A model generated the notes under the pieces. That model worked only from the letters and a program-made list of their open reading frames with translations. It was not told where the DNA came from and did not search any database. A stretch of 39,696 bases of DNA, taken from NCBI GenBank assembly GCA_036244855.1, contig BQKZ01000601.1:6557-46252 (forward strand). The letters are read 5' to 3'. Below are positions 21,754 through 30,953 of the stretch, piece after piece (the stretch's first letter is position 1; each line of letters opens with the position of its first letter). The translations under genes were made by a program, and so were the position numbers. This stretch comes from Temnopleurus reevesii (Eukaryota; Echinodermata; Echinoidea; Temnopleuroida; Temnopleuridae).

Positions 21754-21985
21754 TTGATTTTTCACTCAAATCAAAGGAATCAATTCAATTAAATTATAGA
21801 AAAATAGGAGAAATATAATCTGATAAGTCATTTTCAGTAAGATTATAAATGAAAATGTGAAAAAAATCTGATATGTCGTTTTCAGACGTTTATTTTTTTT
21901 TTTTTGGGGGGGGGGGGGGGGAGGTAGTCTGCAAGCACATACCCTAGGCTTTCGGTGTGTGCATGCGCAGAGCGTGATACAGGGC

Positions 21986-21986
21986 N
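21986..21986. other. Single-N assembly join
   Basis: An unresolved base. No duplicated sequence on its two sides is apparent to me. Confidence 0.6.
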
Positions 21987-22630
21987 GTATCCGAACAATT
22001 ATTGTATTTGGCCTTATACCGAGAATCGCCGGATAAACACCAGCGCCTTTCTTTTCCTAGTGATATAAGACAACAGACATAAAACTATTATGAAAATACC
22101 ATTCTATCGGTTTGGTATGGGTAAAATGAATGATCTTTTATAAGATCATAACATGTTCAGGATCAACATATTTTTGAGAACGTATTGAATGGCTACTAAA
22201 AATTGTAAAACATCATGATTTGAATATTTTCCGAATGTGATATTCTTTCCATCGACACTGGGGAAAGTTAGAGTGTGACTTTTTAATGGAAAATCATTCT
22301 TACTTGTACTATTTTGGAGTTTTTGGATCTAATACTAATTTGCTTGCAGGAAGGTTGAATTATAATGTCCAAAGCATTGGACATATTAGAACTAATATTT
22401 TCCTGTTTCAAAGTAATCGTAGAAACGACACAGGATAATGAACTCAAACCAATACTAATTTTATCATGGCACCCCTTGTTAAACGCGAAATTTCTTAGCA
22501 ATAGCAATTCGATATATAGATTATAACTTTTAGAATGACCCGAAAGAGGTTTTTTGAAACTCCAACGCTACTTATTATTGCTATACATAACGTACAAATC
22601 GAAGTTGAAAAGGGGGGAAATAATCAAGCA

Positions 22631-22636
22631 TTTATT
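22631..22636 (-). terminator. Poly(A) signal right after GPCR 1
   Basis: On the minus strand the stop TAG is followed within four bases by AATAAA. If used, the 3' UTR would be extremely short. A later signal may be used instead. Confidence 0.4.
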
Positions 22637-22639
22637 AAT

Positions 22640-23887
22640 CTATTGCGGCGTTGGGAGCCCATCTTCTGCATCTGCATTTGGTTTGATGTGAATAACGCTA
22701 ACATGAACTTGTCGCATCCTTGCTGGTAGCCCCCGAATCTCTGCGGGTAACGCACGAATCTTTGCGGGCAGTGCACGAATGAGTGCCGGAAATTCCCGAG
22801 CCTTTGCCGGAAGTTGGCGAATCTTAGGTGGCAGTGTATATACATATGTTTTTAGCTGTTGACTGTAGAGCGTCTGCAGCCGAGCGAACTCCGACTGTCT
22901 CAGAGTATAGATCAACGGTCCGACCGAAGTTAAGTTAGCAACTACAAGAATCGTGATCAACAACGCGTCTCCATTCAGTTTTCGGCATCCGTTAGTCAAA
23001 CAGAAGTTTGTCATAAAAAGTACTGGGACCCATCCGCAGATGTACGTTGAAACAAATATGGCAAGGTTAATCGTGCTCTTGCGGATATTCTTCAATCTGG
23101 GTTGAATCTGTTGGATGATATCCCTATTGTCTTGAAGCGGTTCTTGTGCAGGAGGAGGAAGAGGTCCTATCACGCGTGCTTGTTCCCTCGCCGTCCGGAT
23201 GACAAAGAATTTTAAGACAGAGATGATGACTAGAGTCGGCACAAGGCTGATGCTTAAGATGACGCTGAATTTCTCTCCTTCCACTTTAATAAAATGACCA
23301 AGCGGACACGCATTCTCTCCGAGTTCAGCAGATCCAACTGCCGCAATTCCTAGACAGAGGCTGATGATCCACGTCAGTGCGATCACCAAGAAGCACTTCC
23401 GGTCGGAGATGAGTCGAGCATACCGGAAAGGATGGCAAACCTTCAGATAGGTCTCCGTGGTGACCACTACCGTGTTACCAAAAACTGTTATCAGAGCCAT
23501 CAGGATGAACAACAAGAAAGCACCAGGGTTGGTGATGGAACAGATACTACCCATCACAAATATCACGATGAGACACATGAACTGGAAGAAAATATGAGCC
23601 ACTCCGGTAGAGAGCAAGAAGTAGTTGGTGATAGTTTGGAGCGATGGGTGACGGATTATACATGCTACGATGAAAATGTACGAGATGAAGTTGAACCCAC
23701 TGAAAATGCAGAGTAGAATTTGGAAAGAGGTGAAGAAAAAGGACATCGTGTCAAGATTAAATCCTAATCTTGAATCAGAGACTTCAGCTAACGTCCCACG
23801 AAAGATCGCAACAGAGGAAGTAAAAGTACCAGTTATCCGGCTTGTCGGCTCGCACTGAAGTATATACCCCACTCCGGAGCTTCTCAT
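22640..23887 (-). CDS. Rhodopsin-like GPCR 1 with heptad-repeat tail
   Basis: An intronless frame of 415 residues with seven hydrophobic segments near 52-76, 86-112, 121-143, 163-184, 206-230, 271-292 and 306-328. Cys116 (before TM3) and Cys194 (second extracellular loop) can form the usual disulfide. TM4 Trp173 and TM6 Trp286/Pro288 are kept. After TM3 it reads ETYLKVCHPFRYARL: the DRY position is E145-T146-Y147, so the arginine is missing. TM2 has His98 where aspartate is usual. TM7 has GPLIY for NPxxY. After TM5 comes VIRTAREQA, shared with the other receptors here. The tail (residues 352-393) is six tandem seven-residue units of the form LPAKIRA. Met48, just before TM1, is an alternative start. 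It acts at the plasma membrane. Ligand and G protein cannot be inferred. Confidence 0.88.
   Translation of the reverse strand: MRSSGVGYILQCEPTSRITGTFTSSVAIFRGTLAEVSDSRLGFNLDTMSFFFTSFQILLCIFSGFNFISYIFIVACIIRHPSLQTITNYFLLSTGVAHIFFQFMCLIVIFVMGSICSITNPGAFLLFILMALITVFGNTVVVTTETYLKVCHPFRYARLISDRKCFLVIALTWIISLCLGIAAVGSAELGENACPLGHFIKVEGEKFSVILSISLVPTLVIISVLKFFVIRTAREQARVIGPLPPPAQEPLQDNRDIIQQIQPRLKNIRKSTINLAIFVSTYICGWVPVLFMTNFCLTNGCRKLNGDALLITILVVANLTSVGPLIYTLRQSEFARLQTLYSQQLKTYVYTLPPKIRQLPAKAREFPALIRALPAKIRALPAEIRGLPARMRQVHVSVIHIKPNADAEDGLPTPQ
22709..22834 (-). repeat. Six tandem 21-bp coding repeats (LPAKIRA heptads)
   Basis: These encode residues 352-393 of GPCR 1. The units are LPPKIRQ, LPAKARE, FPALIRA, LPAKIRA, LPAEIRG and LPARMRQ. 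Proline at position 2 and arginine at position 6 are invariant; position 1 is leucine in five of six. A VHVSVIH stretch that follows is a weak seventh unit. It lies in the cytoplasmic tail after TM7. Confidence 0.92.
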
Positions 23888-23889
23888 CT

Positions 23890-24360
23890 GATAAGTTAGT
23901 AGATTTACATTTCAAGTGTTCATAAAGTATTTCAAGCCCAATAGATATCAAAACGCATCCAAATACTCCACGACTCAGTGTTTGACCTTGAAAGAAAATT
24001 GTAAAGAACGTTTGTTGAGTTTTTGGCACATTTAGCTGATTTCTCGAGCATTCTCATATCGCTCTATTCTTCCGTCAACCTTGCTTCATCACGGCTAAAA
24101 TAAGACAATCTGCTCATATAAGAGAGATTGGGCCGCTACCGAATACACGTCATAAAATCCATAACTTTTTAATGAAAACCCGTCGGTGTTTACGACGAAT
24201 TATTCAAACGCTTCCTTCCTACGATAGCTTCGAAGTACGAGCAACAATAGACCATTCTTGTCGTGAAGTTTGCGACCAGGGCTCCGTAACATAAAAATTC
24301 CCAAGCAATCATACGATTGATAACAACCGTAGCTCTATGGGAAATCACAAACTAAAGAGA
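23890..24360. other. Upstream spacer of GPCR 1
   Basis: No gene is seen. A segment at about 24275-24292 (GACCAGGGCTCCGTAACATA) resembles the start of dispersed repeat family D at 34017. Confidence 0.4.
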
Positions 24361-24365
24361 GTGGG

Positions 24366-24389
24366 TATAAATAGGTCCTTTTCAGGACC
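24366..24389 (+). promoter_or_regulatory. TATA-like box next to a short hairpin
   Basis: TATAAATAG is followed at once by GGTCCTTTTCAGGACC, a six-base-pair stem. On + no gene follows nearby. On minus the complement (CTATTTATA) lies about 480 bp upstream of GPCR 1 and could be part of its promoter. It may equally be chance in AT-rich DNA. Confidence 0.2.
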
Positions 24390-24729
24390 ACTCACATTTC
24401 CAAGAAAGATAACTCGTTGTACCGTGAAGCATTATTCTCACAAACTAAAGGTTTAAAATTGATCCCAAGATTGATGGTATCTCTTTTATGGCATAAACTC
24501 TAGAGTTGTGTTTCATGAAGGTGTTCGTAGAGCTCCACACGAATCTACGAACGAAGAGTGACCCTTTCTCAAGTGCCGAATCAATCATCCAGGGGGTTGT
24601 CGTTGAGTGCAGGAAAGGGTCACCAGTTGCGGGTCAAAATGTGCGTTACCTGCAGGACATACAATCTGCGATGTAGAACGTGAAATTCGTGACTAAGAAC
24701 TTAGGTTGCAATGTTGAACCCTATGCTAT

Positions 24730-24914
24730 CATATGGGGTGTTGCTCAGAAGCAACTGCAAATCAACTGCAACTTTGCAAGTGGTAACGCACATTTTCATT
24801 CGCGCACGGTATGCGCATTTAACAAGACACGCATGAAACAATGATTTTGATTGGCGGGTTCCGATCAACTGCAACCTGCGATCAATTGAAAGTTTTGAGC
24901 AACACCCCCTATAG
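24730..24914. mobile_element. MITE family C, copy 2
   Basis: The left end CATATGGGGTGTTGCTCAGA is the inverse of the right end TTGAGCAACACCCCCTATAG. Both arms carry ATCAACTGCAAC and related segments. 185 bp, non-coding, same family as 17057-17238. Confidence 0.75.
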
Positions 24915-25448
24915 ACTACTAATTACGCACGGCAGCAACCTTTACGGTGCATATCTACACCACCTTAAAGGGTGCTGCTATTGTATCAGCGACAGCACCC
25001 CAAAGGGTGCAAAGCCTCGTCGCAAACTTAATGGCGCAAATGGCGTGTTGTTGATCGTACTTAGAAGCCGCCACACCCTTTACATCGGGTGACAATTCAA
25101 ACATGAAAAATGAAGCGATCTTCGTTTCGATGACAGGAGCAGGCCATTAACAAACGCATTGAAAGCTTTAGCCTGCTCGCGTGATTAATTGTCCAATGGC
25201 GGACCATTTCATCGTGATTGAGAGCAAACGTGGTAATTGACATCAGAATGTAATTAACCCAATACACGTTTGTTAATTTACATGAAACGCGATATAAATC
25301 ATTTCTATAAAATGGAGTGGGTCAATAATAATGAAACATTTTCATATAGCGCATAACACAATCATGCGAAAGTCCCGATGCGCTTAGAAGAACATAGAAA
25401 AAGGTAAAGAAGTCAGACTACTGGGATTATCACTAGATTGTTTTTTTT

Positions 25449-25620
25449 TTAAAGATATGTTTTCAGGTTACTTCTGAATTTTTCATATGGTGTAATATTT
25501 GCGAGGTAGTTTGGGAGGCTATTCCGTAAGATAGATGTGACACGTGAGGATGATCTCTCATCGTATGATTTTGTTGCGGTTTTAGGTACAGTGAACAGTA
25601 ATCTTTTACTAGAACGTGTA
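25449..25620 (-). pseudogene. LINE reverse-transcriptase C-terminal fragment
   Basis: The minus-strand frame reads SKRLLFTVPKTATKSYDERS, SSRVTSILRNSLPNYLANIT and PYEKFRSNLKTYL. The pattern L/R-x-N-S-L-P...F-R/K-S-x-L-K-T-x-L is the characteristic end of reverse transcriptase ORFs in CR1/Crack/Jockey-like non-LTR retrotransposons. Upstream it is cut off by a family A MITE at 25620, so only the last fifty or so codons remain. It cannot be active. Confidence 0.7.
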
Positions 25621-25736
25621 ATCAACTGTGCGGATACAATTATTAGCTGGTTCCGATTTGAATAGCATAACAAAGGACCACTGTCTTGACTTGGCGTTCG
25701 ACTTGATTTTACGGAAAAAAAGTTTATATCGTGTTA
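25620..25736 (+). mobile_element. MITE family A, 5'-truncated copy
   Basis: It matches the inner and right part of the complete element (AACTGTGCGGATACAA, GGTTCCGATTTGAATAGCAT, GGCGTTCGACTTGATTTTAC). It abuts a LINE fragment on the left, which suggests insertion into or rearrangement with that element. Confidence 0.7.
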
Positions 25737-25739
25737 TGA

Positions 25740-26300
25740 ATAAATGCAAATTACGGTATAACAGGGTGGCAGGAAATTCATACAAATATTTTCTAAGGTT
25801 GTATTGGATGGTTCATACCTAGCACAACGGTCACAAACCAAAGAAAATACAGAGATAATGAATCGAATGGGACCTTCTGTTAGAAAAATCATCCTTCTAA
25901 ATTTTGGTACCCGTTTTAATGAAATATTTGCACACATGACTGAACAACAAAGAATCTCCCGAAAAAATATAAAACTGCATATAAAACTACAGACGGTAAT
26001 GTTTGTTTGTGCTTTTTTCCTGGTGTAGGTCTATCAGTAACCCAATTTGCAGATTATCCCCCCTTTTTTTTCTTAGCGAGGGGGGGGGTGGGGGGGGGGG
26101 TCAAAAGACATTAGGTGCTCCCACATTGGGCAATTATTTTTGTTCAAAAATAAGAAAGTGCTTTGTGTGTATGTGTGTGCGCGCGTGTGTGTAGGCGCGT
26201 AAGTGTGTGCTTGGCTTGTATTTGTGTGTATGAGTATTAAGTATTTTGTTTTCTAATAATTATGTACTATGTATTGATTTTTTTTTACCGCTATTATGAT
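25740..26300. other. Spacer with G tract and TG microsatellite
   Basis: No convincing gene. A poly-T/poly-G junction with long G runs lies at 26060-26100 and a TG/CG-rich repeat at 26163-26235. Confidence 0.5.
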
Positions 26301-26310
26301 TAGACAGAAC

Positions 26311-26376
26311 ACCTGTATAAAGCGCCTTATAAATGTAATTATTATTATCATTATTATTATTATTATTATTATTATG
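26311..26376 (+). mobile_element. LINE/SINE 3' tail, AAAGCGCC...(ATT)n
   Basis: TATAAAGCGCCTTATAAATG is followed by about a dozen ATT units. The arrangement matches the tail at 18833-18925 on the opposite strand. Only the extreme 3' end is present. Confidence 0.5.
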
Positions 26377-26447
26377 AGGTTTGGTTGCATTGTTATGGGT
26401 GTATGTGAGTGTCCATTTCGAGTTCACCCAGATACTTGGCGAACATG

Positions 26448-26932
26448 GGATCTTACACTTGTTTGTGGATTGTTTACCAAATCTACAACATCGCAAAGCC
26501 AACATCTTTCTTGATCGCCAAAGGTCACGCACATGACCAAGGTGGGCTCTTTTTGTATTCTATTCATTTTCCGATTCAAATTCCATGATTTCTAGGCAAA
26601 AACCGGCTGTTCGCCATCGACAGGTCAACTCGTCCGTGTTTCGAAGAAGCAACGGGAGCCAATGGGTATTGTTGCAAGAAGAAAAAGAAATCCCGACATA
26701 GCGCCAATTTAACGGGCATCCTATCGAACAACGTGTTAGTTCTATAGAAGGACACGTTTCAATGGATTTGTTACTCATTCCCGTAACAATACCATCTGGC
26801 TCCCGTCACTTCGTCAAAACACGGACGAACTCCTCCTGGACACCAGAAAAGATCCCTAGGATCATTTATCCAGCATCAGAATTTGTAATCAAAAATCTGC
26901 CGCCGGCCTGTTAGACGTCGTCTAGGAATCGG
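26448..26932 (+). repeat. Direct duplication, copy A (ends at N)
   Basis: It starts GGATCTTACACTTGTTTGTG and ends GTCGTCTAGGAATCGG, exactly like copy B at 26934-27417, with a small number of substitutions. Length 485 bp. It contains repeat family E (26688-26827). Confidence 0.85.
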
Positions 26933-26933
26933 N
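26933..26933. other. Single-N assembly join
   Basis: It sits exactly between the two copies of a 485-bp sequence. It is most likely an unmerged overlap between contigs or haplotypes. Confidence 0.8.
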
Positions 26934-27417
26934 GGATCTTACACTTGTTTGTGGATTGTTTACCAAATCTACAACATCGCAAAGCAAACATCTTTCTTGA
27001 ACGCCAAAGGTCAAGCACATGACCAAGGTGGGATCTTTTTGTATTATATTCATTTTCCGATTCAAATTCCATGATTTCTAGGCAAAAACCGGCTGTTCGC
27101 TATCGACAGGTCTACTCGTACGTGTTTCGAAGAAGTAACGGGAGCCAATGGGTATTGTTGCAAGAAGAAAAAGAAATCCCGACATAGCGCCAATTAAACG
27201 GGCATCCTATCGAACAACGTGTTAGTTCTATAGAAGGACACGTTTCAATGGATTTGTTACTCATTCCCGTAACAATACCATCTGGCTCCCGTCACTTCGT
27301 AAAAACACGGACAAACTACTCCTGGACACCAGAAAAGATCCCTAGGATCAATATCCAGCATCAGAATTTGTTATCAAAGATCTGCCGCTGGCCTGTTAGA
27401 CGTCGTCTAGGAATCGG
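26934..27417 (+). repeat. Direct duplication, copy B
   Basis: Second copy of 26448-26932, continuing without a break into unique sequence (GTGAGTCACC...). Contains repeat family E at 27174-27312. Confidence 0.85.
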
Positions 27418-27419
27418 TG

Positions 27420-28270
27420 AGTCACCATTGTGCAGTCTTGTGCAGTTCGTAAACCGATCGTCACCCCCGTAAGTAGGAGGGACAAAGCAATTGGACAAGT
27501 ATAAACAACTACTATTCAAACATTCACAAGAGCTTGTTTTTCATAAACACACACACACATAGAAATGTCCTTCTCTGTTATCCCGTGGAGAAATATCGGA
27601 CATGTGCAACATCTGTTCCGTGAATAAAGAGGAAAGCTACGTCATTTCGTGTACATGAGGCTACTGTACATGCTTGAATATGGTGTTTACTTTATCCAAA
27701 GCTTTGTCACTTCTGCTAGTGCTAATGCGTATATTACATATACTACAAAAATATCAGATGATAGATAGATAGATAAATGGTTTATTGAATAAAAATCATT
27801 GCAGCTTATAGCTGAATTGTGATTTCAATTTACAAAGGAAAACATAAATAATATACAACATTATAAAGAATAAAAACCTCTCGACGCTAGAGAGAAAATT
27901 GCATGTGCAGCTACTCTCACAGCGCCCTCAATGTTGAGTAAAGCTCATCGTGTTCCATCGAGGTATTTAACGACTTTGCAAAACCATTTCCTCATCCAAT
28001 GAAATTCACATGTTTTGTCCCCTTATGAGTGTTTCTCAATAGAGAGACTTTGTTGCTACGTTTGGCAAGAAACAATGGTTGTTCAACATAATCACGGTAA
28101 TGAAGGATATCTCATATATTTCGACTATCCAGATCAATATTGTTTTAATTGAGCAAAGTGTTCCTCTATTAATTTGTTTCACAATGTGCTATCAGTCAAA
28201 TAGTAAAGATATTAATGATAAACATGTGATCGTCTATGCTGATGATAAATTGCTATTAATTAGCAGGGGT
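27420..28270. other. Spacer with (GATA)n retroelement-like tail
   Basis: At 27758-27900 the minus strand reads towards TTCAATAAACCATTTATCTA and then TCTA repeats, the look of a LINE 3' tail. No coding region is seen in the rest. Confidence 0.4.
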
Positions 28271-28618
28271 TGACGATCAGTCTTTTGATTATCTTGTAAT
28301 TACAGGATGGATTTCGGGACCAACTTTCTGTTCTGTTTACCCGTGGGTTCAGAATACTATTTGCACAGTGGTTACTAATTGAAAGTTTTCTCAACAATTT
28401 CCATTTCGTCCTTTACGATTCACCTGCATAAAATATTGGAAGTTCAGTTCATGGCAACGAGGAAAATTCAAGTTTCGATTTTATAGGCATTTATATGGGT
28501 TGGAATTTACATGGCCGTCGTGGATATTTCATCCTATACCAAGCCCATAACTATCAATGGGATGATCTGAGTGTATACCCGGCCATTAAAAAAAACAATT
28601 GGCTTTCACAGAATGTTC

Positions 28619-28846
28619 GCGAATTACCAAGGGTTTGTTATCTTTCTGGCAATCTTTAATGAAGTAGCGAATGTTACTTTGGTGGCGTTTTCAAGGATGT
28701 CTGCATTTCCACTTGACAATCGATCAGCTCCCACAGACTATTTGCAAATAACCTAAAGGCTTTGTTAACTTTCTAGCAATCTGTTATGAGATGGCGAATA
28801 TTACATTGGCGACGTATCTAAGGATTTCGGCAACGTTTTCAAAGAT
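28619..28846 (+). repeat. Local 126-bp tandem duplication in the 5' region of GPCR 2
   Basis: AAGGGTTTGTTATCTTTCTG at 28629 recurs as AAAGGCTTTGTTAACTTTCT at 28755, and the similarity continues (GCGAATGTTACTTTGG versus GCGAATATTACATTGG) up to the start codon region. The copies have diverged noticeably. The duplication creates an extra upstream ATG at 28791. Confidence 0.65.
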
Positions 28847-30005
28847 GGCTAGTGTCGGTTATCAGCACGATGGTAGACTGACCCTGGTAGATGCTACCGA
28901 AGAAACACTGGTCATCCGCGAACTTTCACCCTGGTTTAGAGTCTTGTCTTACATCCTTTACACCAGCCTCTCGATTCTTAGTCTCGTGTTTTCTTCGGCA
29001 CTCGTCGTCGCGTCGTACAAGAAGAGAGATTCATGGACACCAACACATAGTGTTGTTTTATCCACCGCCTTCAGCCACCTCATCATGAATATAATCATTC
29101 TGAGTTCCTTGACGTATCTTTTGAATATCTGTGAGTTTAAAACTGAGAGCGGAATCAAGGTTATGATCGTCGTCATTTTCGGGAACAGCATTAACTGCAT
29201 TACTCATACCATGCTCTTTTCTACGGATACTTGTATCAAGATTCGCTGGCCCTTCTTGTACGCTCGCATCGCACGTCCGTGGATTACCTACTGCGTTCTT
29301 GGAAGCACTTGGTTGTTGAGTTTTGTGACTTCATCGTGCACGTTACTGTGGATCGAATTCCCATTGGATCTCAGGTATGAGGATTGTCTAGCCTAAAATG
29401 GTACCACTCAGAACCAGTTAGCGATTATCCTTTTTATGAACCTAAGTGGCGTCCTGACGGTGATTGTCGTTGTGGTGGATCAGATTATCGTGATTAGGAC
29501 GGCACGGAAGCAGGCCTTGCGGATCAGTGCCCAGAGAAGGGCTGTAGAGCGACCGCGCGCCAATACGACAGGATGCGATGAAGATGTTGAGCGACCGCAG
29601 AGGGCGCCACGACGAATCCCAGACCACATGCGTCGGCACATTGAGGAACAAATAGGTCCCCTGCCCATCCGCACGGTCCTCAGATTCTTCATATTCACAT
29701 TCTCTTTAGCGGTGTGTTGGTCCGTTCTAATCATTTCGTTTGATCTATTTATCATGAAAGGAATGGACTACGCTTACGGAGCCATTCTAGCGTTCATTAC
29801 GGCGTTTAATGTATCAGGTTTCGGATTCATCGCTTACACGTACAACATGTCGGACTATCGTGTGGTTCTAGACAAGATCCGGGCTGGCATTCTAATCTTT
29901 GTCAATCTCTACCGAGTAGTCTTCTGTAGGCATCGAGGTCCTGTTCAGCCTTTAATTCAACAATTCGTTGCTGTACTCCGTGATGGAAATATCAATATGG
30001 AGTGA
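28845..30005 (+). pseudogene. Rhodopsin-like GPCR 2, interrupted by one in-frame stop
   Basis: A paralogue of GPCR 3. Reading from Met at 28845 (AAAGATGG, strong context; the paralogue starts at the matching place after FSK), TM1-TM4 and the second extracellular loop are intact up to Cys181. A TAA follows at 29394-29396. The same frame then continues unbroken for 203 codons through TM5 (near the IRTARKQALRI motif), the third loop, TM6, TM7 and the tail to a normal stop. The stop stands where GPCR 3 has Tyr182 (TAT), so one base change explains it. No other break is present. It shares STDTCIKIRWPFLYARI after TM3 with GPCR 3, lacking the DRY arginine. An upstream in-frame ATG lies at 28791. It may be a young pseudogene, a null allele, or a sequencing error. 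A truncated receptor would lack TM5-7. Confidence 0.85.
29394..29396 (+). other. Premature TAA in GPCR 2
   Basis: CTAGCCTAAAATGGTACC aligns with CTGGTCTATAACACCTAC of GPCR 3. The stop falls in the second extracellular loop just after the conserved cysteine. Both flanks are in the same reading frame. Confidence 0.9.
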
Positions 30006-30405
30006 GAACGTCTTTGTGGAATATCCTGGGCCGATCAGAGCCGAGCATTTTCGATCAGTGCCGGTAGTGACCAAAGAAAAACAACACATTGCTTCATCTC
30101 AAAGAGCTGAAAAATCCTGAGGAGGAGGATCGACATGTCTTTTTTTAATCATTATTATTTTACTGTCAATCAGTTACTTGTATAATATTGCCCTTGTGTT
30201 ATGAAGTGAAAGGGTAATGGAGTACACAAACCTCACTATATTTGTGCGTTAATTAAAACGTGTTTTCCTATATGCTTAACATGAGCTTTAAATTGTTGCT
30301 GTGTTACTATCTTTATCTTAACGAAAAAATATATTTCGGCTATCGTCCTTTCTTGAATGTTGGTGACGATGTTGACGATTCGTTGTGTATTAATCGTTAG
30401 CTGTG

Positions 30406-30411
30406 AATAAA
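30406..30411 (+). terminator. Poly(A) signal after GPCR 2
   Basis: AATAAA in GTGAATAAAGTAAATTG, about 400 bp after the final stop of GPCR 2. Confidence 0.45.
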
Positions 30412-30564
30412 GTAAATTGAGAAACTATACAAAAGAGAATAAGTTATTATTCAATGTACAGCGCTAAGGCCTAGCATAGAGAACGAAAATACGTTCAAAT
30501 TTTTGACTTTCATGATTTTTGACGCAATATATCAAGTGATCGTTTATGTGGGTGCTATAAATTG

Positions 30565-30627
30565 TTCTGAATTAGCCAAGTAGATGAGTATCCTGNTTCT
30601 GAATTAGCCAAGTCGATGAGTATCCTG
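30565..30627 (+). repeat. 31-bp direct repeat around a single N
   Basis: TTCTGAATTAGCCAAGTAGA then TGAGTATCCTG, then N at 30596, then the same 31 bases with one change (GTAGA to GTCGA). It is best explained as an unmerged contig overlap. Confidence 0.85.
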
Positions 30628-30953
30628 TCTATCATTTCTTGTAATTACACGATGGATTTGAGGTACAACTAGTCCTGTTTGCCCACGGGTTCACAATATT
30701 ATTTGCTCAGTCGTTACTAATTGAAAGTTATGATCACCTCATTGCTTCTCATCATACTTCGAGAGAGGCGCTGGAAACATAATTGTTACAACAAAAACAA
30801 TTTCAGTTTCATTATCTTTTGTGTAGATAAGGCTGGAATCGATGGAAATGTTTTGGAAGATCTAGCCAACTTTGGACACAGTTTTTTTTTGCCAACATGT
30901 TGCCAGTTCATTATGATCAGAATCTATTTGTATCACCAACAATATTTTCGAAA

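Noticed and set aside
23432..23858. Two + frames of 94 and 62 residues
   Set aside because: They are antisense shadows of GPCR 1.
25804..26028. 74-residue + frame MDGSYLAQRSQTKENTEIMN and on
   Set aside because: It has a protein-like look, but it overlaps another frame, lies next to transposon debris and shows no recognisable domain.
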